A stretch of DNA of 64,000 nucleotides from Bacteroidota bacterium (GTDB lineage Bacteria > Bacteroidota > Bacteroidia > Sphingobacteriales > Sphingobacteriaceae). The DNA is taken from positions 62,001-126,000 of the forward strand of contig JAFDZM010000080.1 of NCBI GenBank assembly GCA_018266915.1. The letters run 5' to 3'. A program made the translations under genes and the position numbers. The notes beneath the pieces are model-generated. The model did not search any database. It saw only the letters and a list, made by a program, of their open reading frames with translations, and was not told the origin of the DNA. This document shows positions 48,643 through 56,378 of this stretch, one piece after another; position 1 is the first letter of the stretch; every line of letters starts with the position of its first letter.

Positions 48643-49119
48643 ATGGCCGAAGATTTAACCATCATACAATCAACAGATAAGCAGGAGCAGTATCAATCAC
48701 TCATTCCACAGATAGAAGCTTTGCTGGAAGGAGAGAGCGATCTAGTTGCTAACCAAGCAAATGCAATTGCAGCGTTAAAAGAACAGTTTAAGTGGTTTTG
48801 GGTTGGCTTTTACGCAGTAAAAAATGGAGAATTGGTCTTAGGCCCCTTCCAGGGACCGGTAGCATGCACCCGTATTGCCAAAGGTAAAGGCGTGTGCGGC
48901 ACGGCGTGGGAACAGGGTAAAACTTTGGTAGTACCAGATGTAGATGCGTTCCCGGGGCATATCGCTTGCAGCTCGCTTTCGAAATCGGAGATTGTTGTTC
49001 CAATCTATCAAAACAATGAGGTTGTAGCCGTTCTGGATGTAGATAGCGAAGAATTGGATCAATTTGATCAGACCGATGCCCAATACCTGGAGCAGGTCGT
49101 AAAATTGCTGCGGTTTTAA
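48643..49119 (+). CDS. msrC: GAF-domain free methionine-(R)-sulfoxide reductase
   Basis: 158 aa, one GAF domain. Cysteines C75 (ACTRIAKGKGVCG), C85 and C109 (GHIACSSLSKSEIVVPI) match the three catalytic and resolving cysteines of fRMsr, which reduces free Met-R-sulfoxide using thioredoxin. WFWVGFYAVKNGELVLGPFQG is the family lead-in. The stop overlaps the next gene's ATG (TAATG), starting a run of four rightward genes with tight spacing. Leaderless transcription is predicted. Confidence 0.94.
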   Translation: MAEDLTIIQSTDKQEQYQSLIPQIEALLEGESDLVANQANAIAALKEQFKWFWVGFYAVKNGELVLGPFQGPVACTRIAKGKGVCGTAWEQGKTLVVPDVDAFPGHIACSSLSKSEIVVPIYQNNEVVAVLDVDSEELDQFDQTDAQYLEQVVKLLRF

Positions 49120-49763
49120 TGGGCAAGATATTCCTGATCCCCGGTTTGGGCGCAGATGCGCGGATATTCCAATACATCGATTTACAGGGTCATGAGGCAA
49201 TCCCAATCAGTTGGGTAGAACCTGAAAAGCAGGATACTTTATCTACTTATGCACAAAAACTGATCGATCATTATCAAATAACTTCAGGATCAATTGTTAT
49301 AGGCAATTCCTTAGGCGGTATGTTGACGATGGAAATAGCGAAAAGGGTGAAGCTGGATAAAGCTATTCTCATCTCATCTATCAAAACAAAAAGTGAAGCC
49401 CCTAAATCGCACATATGGTACAGGTATCTTCCGATTTATAGATTGATTCCAGCCTCACTGCTTCCTCATACCGGCATTATAGTAAGAACAGTGATGGGTA
49501 AGATGTCAAAACATCACCAGGAGTTGTTTGTGAGCATGTTAAAAGGCACATCACCCAAATTTATCAAATGGGCCCTTGGTGCTATTTTGCATTGGGATAA
49601 TCAAACCATACCGCCTAACGTTTATCATATAACAGGTGACAAGGACAAGATATTCCCATATCAAAGGATCAAGAATGCGACTATCATTAAAGGTGGTACG
49701 CATATCATGATCTATACAAAAGCTAAAGAAATCAATAACTGGCTAAACGGCATTATCAATTGA
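49119..49763 (+). CDS. Alpha/beta hydrolase
   Basis: 214 aa, compact alpha/beta hydrolase. PGLGADARIFQYI is the oxyanion region, the nucleophile elbow is GNSLGGML near residue 67, and the final His lies in IKGGTHIMIY. No lid domain is evident. The substrate is unknown. It overlaps msrC by 1 nt and the glycosylase gene by 4 nt, so the three are translationally coupled. Confidence 0.88.
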   Translation: MGKIFLIPGLGADARIFQYIDLQGHEAIPISWVEPEKQDTLSTYAQKLIDHYQITSGSIVIGNSLGGMLTMEIAKRVKLDKAILISSIKTKSEAPKSHIWYRYLPIYRLIPASLLPHTGIIVRTVMGKMSKHHQELFVSMLKGTSPKFIKWALGAILHWDNQTIPPNVYHITGDKDKIFPYQRIKNATIIKGGTHIMIYTKAKEINNWLNGIIN

Positions 49764-50362
49764 AACTACCTCATTCTTTTTATCTCGATTCTGATGTTGT
49801 ATCACTCAGCAAACAGCTATTAGGCAAGTATTTATTTACTTCAATTGATGGTTTATTTACTGGTGGATATATTGTTGAAACAGAAGCTTATAATGGAATT
49901 GTTGATAAGGCTTCACACGCCTTTGGAAACCGCCGCACCAAGAGAACCGAAACCATGTACCAGGAGGGTGGTATAGCATATGTTTATCTATGCTATGGAA
50001 TTCATGAAATGCTGAATGTCGTTGTTTCTGCTCAAGGTGAACCACGGGCTATTTTGATCAGGGCGATTGAGCCTACTGCCGGCATCGACATTATGCTGAG
50101 CAGAAAGGGCATGAATACCCTAAAGCCTAATATCACCGCAGGCCCCGGTTCTGTTGCCAAAGCGATGGGTATCGACCGTAAGTTAAATGGCATTAGCCTG
50201 CAAAGCGATCAGCTTTGGATAGCGGACAGGGGATTGGCTTTTAAGGACGATCAGATAGCAGCCGTTGCCCGTATTGGAGTTGCTTATGCACAAGAGGATG
50301 CTTTATTGCCCTATCGCTTTTATGTAAAGGGTAATAAGTATGTAAGTAAACCCAACAAATAA
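49760..50362 (+). CDS. DNA-3-methyladenine glycosylase (AAG/MPG family), TTG start
   Basis: 200 aa of the AAG/MPG fold. GGYIVETEAYNGIVDKASHA near 33-52, RRTKRTETMYQEGGIAYVYLCYGIHEMLNVV and the base-flipping/catalytic region follow; ITAGPGSVAKAMGID is the conserved late block. It excises 3-methyladenine, hypoxanthine and related lesions. The start is TTG at 49760, overlapping the hydrolase stop (TTGA). There is no ATG in the conserved N-terminus, so a non-ATG start is needed. Confidence 0.93.
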   Translation: MKLPHSFYLDSDVVSLSKQLLGKYLFTSIDGLFTGGYIVETEAYNGIVDKASHAFGNRRTKRTETMYQEGGIAYVYLCYGIHEMLNVVVSAQGEPRAILIRAIEPTAGIDIMLSRKGMNTLKPNITAGPGSVAKAMGIDRKLNGISLQSDQLWIADRGLAFKDDQIAAVARIGVAYAQEDALLPYRFYVKGNKYVSKPNK

Positions 50363-50413
50363 TTGTAAAGATGCGATGCATTGCGTCTGTTTGGTATTTC
50401 GTAATATTGATTG

Positions 50414-51700
50414 ATGATTTATCACAATACTTTAGAGTTTGCTGAAAGCCTTGATGCGCAGGATGAACTGCGGCATTTTCGCCATGAATTCCTGATACCG
50501 CAACATAACGGAGAAGATGCAATCTATTTATGCGGAAATTCGTTGGGCCTTCAGCCTAAATCGACAGAAAAGTATTTGGGGACTCAACTAAATGCCTGGA
50601 AAGACCTTGCGGTAGAAGGATGGTTTCAGGGAGATGATCCATGGCTGCAATTTCACCATCAGCTTAAACAACCTTTAGCTAACCTGACCGGCGCCAAACC
50701 AGACGAAGTTACGGTGATGAATTCACTTACGGTAAATCTTCACTTGTTACTTGTAAGTTTCTATCAACCAACTAATAAAAGATATAAAGTATTGATGGAA
50801 GGCGGTGCATTTCCGTCTGATCAATATGCTATTGAAAGCCAGGTAAATTATCATGGTTATCAGGCGGAAGATGCCATTGTCGAGGTCTTTCCACGCGAAG
50901 GAGAACATACTTTACGAACCGAAGACATCATTTCAGTCATTGAACAAAATGCTGATGAGCTTACTTTAGTATTATTTGCGGGGGTAAATTATTATACTGG
51001 TCAGGTGTTCGATATGGAAGCCATAGCTAATGCAGGTCATAAAGCAGGCGCTTATGTTGGCTTTGACCTTGCTCATGCTGTTGGGAATGTTCCTTTGGAG
51101 TTGCACAATTGGGATGCTGATTTTGCTTGCTGGTGCTCTTACAAGTATATGAATTCCGGTCCGGGAGGGATAAGCGGGGTATTTGTTCATGAGAAACACT
51201 TTAATAACCCCGATTTGAAACGATTTGCGGGCTGGTGGGGGTATAGGCCTGATAAACGCTTTCTGATGGCTCCGGGCTTTAAAGCGGCTCATGGAGCGGA
51301 GGGGTGGCAAGTAAGTACAAGTCCGATATTGCTAATGGCGGCTCATAAAGCTGCATTAGACATTTTTGAAAAAGCAGGAGGGCTGATGGAGCTTCGTCAA
51401 AAAAGCGTATTGTTGACTGGCTATCTTGAATACCTGATTCATGAGATCAATCATAAATACGGCGAGGAATTATTTACTATCATCACGCCATCTGATCCAA
51501 ATATTCGCGGCTGCCAGTTGTCTGTCATCTGCAAAAGAAACGGCAAAGCCACCTTCAATTATCTTGCAAAAAATGGCGTAATCGGCGATTGGCGTGAACC
51601 GGATGTGATCCGCCTGAGCCCGGTGCCGCTTTATAACTCATTTAAAGACGTCTACAAGGCTGCAAGTTATTTGGACATGTCTTTGGTCGTTTCGGAATAA
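50414..51700 (+). CDS. kynU: Kynureninase
   Basis: 428 aa from the ATG at 50414 (a TTG three nt before adds one residue). Family blocks: YLCGNSLGLQPKSTEKYL near 37-54, PDEVTVMNSLTVNLH, FAGVNYYTGQVFD, GFDLAHAVGNVPL and the PLP-lysine block WCSYKYMNSGPGGISG. It cleaves kynurenine or 3-hydroxykynurenine to anthranilate or 3-hydroxyanthranilate plus alanine. Tryptophan 2,3-dioxygenase and formamidase are not adjacent. An HDAC-like amidohydrolase follows after 5 nt. Confidence 0.96.
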   Translation: MIYHNTLEFAESLDAQDELRHFRHEFLIPQHNGEDAIYLCGNSLGLQPKSTEKYLGTQLNAWKDLAVEGWFQGDDPWLQFHHQLKQPLANLTGAKPDEVTVMNSLTVNLHLLLVSFYQPTNKRYKVLMEGGAFPSDQYAIESQVNYHGYQAEDAIVEVFPREGEHTLRTEDIISVIEQNADELTLVLFAGVNYYTGQVFDMEAIANAGHKAGAYVGFDLAHAVGNVPLELHNWDADFACWCSYKYMNSGPGGISGVFVHEKHFNNPDLKRFAGWWGYRPDKRFLMAPGFKAAHGAEGWQVSTSPILLMAAHKAALDIFEKAGGLMELRQKSVLLTGYLEYLIHEINHKYGEELFTIITPSDPNIRGCQLSVICKRNGKATFNYLAKNGVIGDWREPDVIRLSPVPLYNSFKDVYKAASYLDMSLVVSE

Positions 51701-51705
51701 AACTT

Positions 51706-52608
51706 ATGCTGAAGGTAGCTTACGATCCTATATACGCCTATCCTTTACCACCGGGCCATCGGTTTCCGATGCTGAAGTATGAGTTGATTCCGGAGCAACT
51801 GATCCACGAAGGGACAATCACGAAAGAAAATCTATTTTCCCCCGGCTCTTTAGAAGAAGAAATAATCCTTTGGACACATGACGCCGATTACTGGCGTCAG
51901 CTTCGCGATTTGACCTTGCCTCCAAAGGAACAACGCCGCACAGGCTTTCCGCTTTCTGCCCGTTTGGTAGAGCGAGAAACACGGATAGCGAAGGGAACAA
52001 TTGATGGTTGCCATTATGCTTTTGATTACGGCATTGCTTTCAATGTAGCAGGTGGCACCCATCATGCAGGAACAAATTGGGGTGAAGGCTTTTGCCTACT
52101 GAACGATCAGGCTATAGCAGCTAACTATTTACTAAATAATAAATTAGCCTCCTCTATCTTAATAATTGATTTAGATGTGCACCAGGGTAACGGAACGGCC
52201 CAGATATTCGGAAATGAGTCGGGAGTGTTTACTTTTTCGATCCATGGGGCCAATAATTTTCCGTACCGAAAAGAAAGATCGGATCTGGATATTCCTTTAG
52301 CAGATGGAACAAGCGATAAAGAGTACTTAGACGTACTGAAAGATACTTTGCCCAAACTGATCGATCAGCAAAAACCGGGCTTCATATTTTACTTATCCGG
52401 AGTCGATATTTTGGCGACAGACAAATTAGGAAAGCTTGCCCTGAGCAAAGAGGCCTGTAGAGAACGTGACCGTTTTGTTTTGGAAACATGCCGCAAACAT
52501 CATATACCAGTGCAGGTGAGTATGGGAGGCGGTTATTCAACAGATATTAGAGACATAGTGGACGCACATTGTAATACCTACCGCCTTGCACACGATCTGT
52601 ATTTTTAA
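51706..52608 (+). CDS. Histone deacetylase-like amidohydrolase
   Basis: 300 aa, full HDAC fold. The catalytic tandem His is H119-H120 in VAGGTHHAGTNWGEGFC, zinc ligands include D155/D157 and H159 in IIDLDVHQGNGT, and SGVDILATDKLG and MGGGYS complete the site. Bacterial members deacetylate polyamines, acetoin-related or other acyl amides. Only 5 nt separate it from kynU, so a shared transcript is certain to be considered; whether it acts on a kynurenine-pathway amide is unknown. Its end overlaps the convergent MATE gene by 4 nt. Confidence 0.92.
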   Translation: MLKVAYDPIYAYPLPPGHRFPMLKYELIPEQLIHEGTITKENLFSPGSLEEEIILWTHDADYWRQLRDLTLPPKEQRRTGFPLSARLVERETRIAKGTIDGCHYAFDYGIAFNVAGGTHHAGTNWGEGFCLLNDQAIAANYLLNNKLASSILIIDLDVHQGNGTAQIFGNESGVFTFSIHGANNFPYRKERSDLDIPLADGTSDKEYLDVLKDTLPKLIDQQKPGFIFYLSGVDILATDKLGKLALSKEACRERDRFVLETCRKHHIPVQVSMGGGYSTDIRDIVDAHCNTYRLAHDLYF

Positions 52609-53984
52609 TCCTGTGCGATAACAATCGGGACATCATACTCATGTTTCTTGCTGATCACCTGGAAACGGATAAACAGCAAGATGGATGATGTCAGCAAACC
52701 TATCACCAAGCCATACCAGACGCCGGATACGCCCATATGGAATTTTATTCCCAACAAATAACCCACAGGTAAACCTAGTAACCAATACGCAATAAAAGTG
52801 ATAAAAGTCGGTACGTTCACATCACCCATACCGCGCAATACACCAAGTCCTACAACCTGCGTTCCATCAAATAATTGAAAGAATGCTGCAATAATAAGTA
52901 ACTGTGCTGCAATAGTTATAACACTTTTATCTGAAGTATAAATCCAAGGTAATAAATGGTTGCCAAAAGTGAAAACTAAGGCTGCTATCGCCATGTATAC
53001 AATGGCAATATGATAATTGGATATCGCAGACAACCTCAATTCCTGATGTTTTTTGGCCCCGAAGAAATTACCTGATTTAATCGCAGCAGCGGCAGAAATA
53101 CCACTTGCTCCCATGTATGTTAAAGAAGCCATGCTCATTGCAACCAAATGGGCCGCCTGTGCAATTGGGCTTATTGTTCCGATCATAATCGAAGCACCAC
53201 TAAATGCACTCACCTCAAAAATGTATTGCATGGCAACCGGTGCGCCAATCTTTAATATCTTACTGCTGCGTAACCGGTCAATATTTTTAAGAGCAAAACC
53301 GACCAGGTATTTCCGAAAATGCCGGGATCTGAATACGTAAATCCCCATCACAGTAGCCATTGTACAACGATCGATCAGGGTACTGTAACCAACACCTCGA
53401 ATTCCCATTGGCCTTATTCCGAACATGCCTTTCACAAAAATGATCCCCAGGCAAACGTTGAGTATATTACCCCAGATGGAGATCAGCATAGCCTGTTTCG
53501 TGAATCCCAGGCCTTCGGCAAATTGTTTAAATGTATTGAATATCAAAAGGGGGACAAGTGATATGCCCAATAAAAACAAATAGGGTTTGGCTTGTTCAAC
53601 TACCGCCGGCGTCTGGTCAAGGTGCCCGATCAGGTGCATGGTGCCAAAGCTGATCGAAGCAAAAAGTAAAATACCCGCGATAGTATTAATGAGTAAACTA
53701 TTGGATAACAATTGCCCGCATTCGCTGAACTCATTCCGCCCGTTATGTTGTGCTATTAATGGCGTTATTCCATAGGATATCCCTATGCCAATTACCATGG
53801 CAATACCAAAAATACTAGTCACCAGTGATACGGCTGCAAGAGGGATAGTTCCCGCAAAATGGCCTACAATGATACTATCTGCCATTTGAACCAGTGGGTG
53901 ACCAAGCTGTGATATCATCACAGGAACAGCTAAACGGAGGCTACCCTTGTAATAGGGTTTATATTTTTGGTAAAGGTTTTCCAT
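52605..53984 (-). CDS. MATE family multidrug/Na+ efflux transporter
   Basis: 459 aa with twelve membrane segments in two MatE halves: LAVPVMISQLGHPLVQMADSIIVGHFAG near 18-45 and KIGAPVAMQYIFEVSAFSGAS near 245. It exports cationic drugs or metabolites using H+ or Na+. It is transcribed alone, convergent and overlapping by 4 nt with the HDAC-like gene. Confidence 0.94.
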   Translation of the reverse strand: MENLYQKYKPYYKGSLRLAVPVMISQLGHPLVQMADSIIVGHFAGTIPLAAVSLVTSIFGIAMVIGIGISYGITPLIAQHNGRNEFSECGQLLSNSLLINTIAGILLFASISFGTMHLIGHLDQTPAVVEQAKPYLFLLGISLVPLLIFNTFKQFAEGLGFTKQAMLISIWGNILNVCLGIIFVKGMFGIRPMGIRGVGYSTLIDRCTMATVMGIYVFRSRHFRKYLVGFALKNIDRLRSSKILKIGAPVAMQYIFEVSAFSGASIMIGTISPIAQAAHLVAMSMASLTYMGASGISAAAAIKSGNFFGAKKHQELRLSAISNYHIAIVYMAIAALVFTFGNHLLPWIYTSDKSVITIAAQLLIIAAFFQLFDGTQVVGLGVLRGMGDVNVPTFITFIAYWLLGLPVGYLLGIKFHMGVSGVWYGLVIGLLTSSILLFIRFQVISKKHEYDVPIVIAQD

Positions 53985-54028
53985 TGCAATTGGTTGCGGG
54001 ATTGCTAATGTAGCAAATTATACGTTGC

Positions 54029-54652
54029 TTAGGCGGCTGTATAATATTCTTCTTTCTCAGTAGTATGTATTCGTAATACTCCTGAAAGAACCATATTCAC
54101 CAATATGCGCTGCGCATTGCGCCGGGTCAATTTTAGCAAGTTGCAGTATTCTTTTACGTTGATGCGCTCCTCTTTATCCAAGTATTCCAATAAGGCTTTT
54201 TCATTGGACGAATATTCAATCAAAACACCATTATCATCTGCCGAACGTTTTAAAACATCAACCACAATTTTACTGGCCAGAACGCTCTTATCCTTTACAC
54301 GAACATACACCCACCATTTTCCGTCTTCTGCAAGGGCATAGTGCGGCTTACTATCACTTTCCTTTATCTCAACCACCAATACCAGCTTGTCATCCACATA
54401 AACCTCTTCAAAAATAGGTTCCAGGATTGGTCTTGCAAAAAGTTGGGCCGCTCTGGTGATCATATAACGCTCTTCGTCTTCAGATTTTACGCCCTTTATG
54501 GTACCATCATCAGCAACGCCGATCAGTAATCGCCCACCTTTGTTGTTGGCAAACGATACCATGGTACGCGCAATTTTCTCGCAACTGGTTATGGTCTTTT
54601 TAAAATCAAGTGTTACGCCTTCACCTTCAAAAATCAGTTTTTTGATATTCAT
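54029..54652 (-). CDS. AlbA_2 (Schlafen-type) ATP-binding domain protein
   Basis: 207 aa from the ATG at 54652, which overlaps the GNAT stop (ATGA); an ATG at 54703 lies inside the GNAT gene. EGEGVTLDFKKTITSCEKIARTMVSFANNKGGRLLIGVADDGTIKG is the AlbA_2 domain, and the C-terminus is a winged helix (INVKEYCNLLKLTRRNAQRIL). Such proteins are often transcriptional regulators with nucleotide-sensing domains; some have tRNA-nuclease-like activity. It is third in an overlapping operon with DUF4442 and GNAT genes. Confidence 0.85.
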   Translation of the reverse strand: MNIKKLIFEGEGVTLDFKKTITSCEKIARTMVSFANNKGGRLLIGVADDGTIKGVKSEDEERYMITRAAQLFARPILEPIFEEVYVDDKLVLVVEIKESDSKPHYALAEDGKWWVYVRVKDKSVLASKIVVDVLKRSADDNGVLIEYSSNEKALLEYLDKEERINVKEYCNLLKLTRRNAQRILVNMVLSGVLRIHTTEKEEYYTAA

Positions 54653-55122
54653 TGTTCTTCTCCTTGATTTGGTTTTTGGTAAGGTGCATAAATCTCCATC
54701 CATCGGCTGGGATTACTGAGCTCCGTAAAGCCGAACTGCTGATACAGCCCATGTGCATCCAGTGTCGCAAGCGACCAACGTCTTAGGCCCTGAAACTCCG
54801 GATACTGTTTAATAGTTTGCATCAACCATTTCGATAGCCCCAAACGCCTATATTCCGGAAGAATAAATACGTCGCAAAGGTACGCAAATGTGGCCATATC
54901 TGTTACTACGCGGGTAAATCCGGCTTGTTTGCCACTATGATAAACTCCGAAGCAAATAGAGTTATCGATGGCTCTTTTCATCCGTTCACGCGGTATGCCT
55001 TTTGCCCAATATGAGTCATCATTAAGATAGTTATAAACGGTCTCAAAGTCGATCAGGCTTTTATCCGTCGAAATGATAAATCCTCTTTGAGCAAATATTT
55101 CATCGTTCATTATAGTTTTCAT
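54649..55122 (-). CDS. GNAT family N-acetyltransferase
   Basis: 157 aa. The acetyl-CoA block FAYLCDVFILPEYRRLGLSKWLMQTI near 80-105 has the R/Q-x-x-G/A loop (RRLGLS), and WSLATLDAHGLYQQFGFTEL supplies the closing motif of GNAT folds. The acceptor is unknown. It overlaps neighbours by 1 and 4 nt, so it is translationally coupled to DUF4442 and AlbA_2 proteins. Confidence 0.9.
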   Translation of the reverse strand: MKTIMNDEIFAQRGFIISTDKSLIDFETVYNYLNDDSYWAKGIPRERMKRAIDNSICFGVYHSGKQAGFTRVVTDMATFAYLCDVFILPEYRRLGLSKWLMQTIKQYPEFQGLRRWSLATLDAHGLYQQFGFTELSNPSRWMEIYAPYQKPNQGEEQ

Positions 55123-55610
55123 CAGATAGCAACGGTATTATGAGTTTCGGTCAAACTCAGGTTACGGATATAGATTTCGCTGGAAATAGTCACACACAAC
55201 TCACCCTCTTTATTAAACATTTCAATAGGATAGGCCTTCACATGTTTACCATTGGTATTCAATATTTCTTCAATCTCGGCAATATCTTCTTCTGATATTT
55301 TTATATCGAAAAACATGTCGGTCCGTCCGGGCTTTAGATAGTTGATCTCAGCTGATTTTAGCCACACACGTACCTGGTAACCCTTATGCGTTAATATTTG
55401 ATGAAAGAGGAGGGGGTAGAAAGGATCTGCTGCCGCGAAAATAGTCCCCCCAAATATGGAATGATTATAATTATTGTTGATCAGGCTCTTGTTTACTTTT
55501 ACCCTTACTCCCCGAAATCCTTTTGTAAACCTGATCACCCAAATGCGCTGAAAGAGGAGAGGGGGATAAAAACGAAGCGCCCACTTCAAAACATTTTCAG
55601 ATACCAGCAT
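55122..55610 (-). CDS. DUF4442 hotdog-fold protein (YiiD-C-like thioesterase)
   Basis: 162 aa. The run VKVNKSLINNNYNHSIFGGTIFAAADPFYPLLFHQIL, then VWLKSAEINYLKPGRTDMFFD and HVKAYPIEMFNKEGELCVTIS fits DUF4442, a hotdog-fold thioesterase-like family. The substrate is unknown. It is first in the DUF4442-GNAT-AlbA_2 operon. In some proteins a GNAT and a DUF4442 domain are fused, so their adjacency here is functionally meaningful. Confidence 0.85.
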   Translation of the reverse strand: MLVSENVLKWALRFYPPLLFQRIWVIRFTKGFRGVRVKVNKSLINNNYNHSIFGGTIFAAADPFYPLLFHQILTHKGYQVRVWLKSAEINYLKPGRTDMFFDIKISEEDIAEIEEILNTNGKHVKAYPIEMFNKEGELCVTISSEIYIRNLSLTETHNTVAI

Positions 55611-55685
55611 GATGGCTAAATATCCGAAAATTCTGTTTAAACGATGTATTTGGACTGTAAAAAGAAATCAACATTACCCAAGTTA

Positions 55686-56378
55686 TCACCACACCAATTT
55701 ATACCCAATACCGCGAATGTTGATAATTTGTACATTCGGATCGACCTCCAGGCGTTTGCGCAATTTGGTGATGTAAACATCCAGGCTGCGGGCATTAAAA
55801 AAGCTGTCGTCGCCCCAGATAGTTTTAAGCAGAGACTTCCTCGAAATAATGTCCTGTTCCTGCTGGCACAAAAGTTTTAAAATATCACTTTCCCGCGATG
55901 ACAGCTGCCAGAGTTCGATACCCTGTTGTATGGTATTTTTATGCGGATTGAAAAGAATATTGCCTATAGAAAAGCTCTCATCTTTTTTCACCTTGTTCTT
56001 TTGCAGCAGCCGGTTATCGCTCAACAATACTCTTATTCGTACTACAAGCTCTTCAACACTGAATGGCTTTTTCAGATAATCGTTAGCACCGGATTCAAAC
56101 CCGGCCACAACATCTTTGGGTTGCGACCGGGCCGTTATGAAAAGGATAGGTGTGGCCTTATCGTTAAGCCGGATATTTTTAGCTACCTCGAAACCATCCA
56201 TTTTGGGCATCATTACATCTAATGCCAGGATATCCGGTTTGTGTTCTAAGTACTTCTGAAGGGCCTGTTCGCCGTTTGAGCATAGTATTACCTCGAAGTT
56301 TTCATGCTCCAGGCTCTCGCGTACAATATGCGCAAGCGCCATTTCATCTTCAGCTAAAAGTATCCGTGTTTTATTCAT
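55686..56378 (-). CDS. OmpR/PhoB-family response regulator
   Basis: 230 aa. Receiver domain with D54 (LALDVMMPKMDGFE), Thr/Lys switch in LFITARSQPKD and KKPF, then a winged-helix effector ending SFFNARSLDVYITKLRKRLEVDPNVQIINIRGIGYKL. It is the partner of the kinase immediately upstream, whose stop it overlaps by 4 nt. Target genes are unknown. Confidence 0.95.
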   Translation of the reverse strand: MNKTRILLAEDEMALAHIVRESLEHENFEVILCSNGEQALQKYLEHKPDILALDVMMPKMDGFEVAKNIRLNDKATPILFITARSQPKDVVAGFESGANDYLKKPFSVEELVVRIRVLLSDNRLLQKNKVKKDESFSIGNILFNPHKNTIQQGIELWQLSSRESDILKLLCQQEQDIISRKSLLKTIWGDDSFFNARSLDVYITKLRKRLEVDPNVQIINIRGIGYKLVW

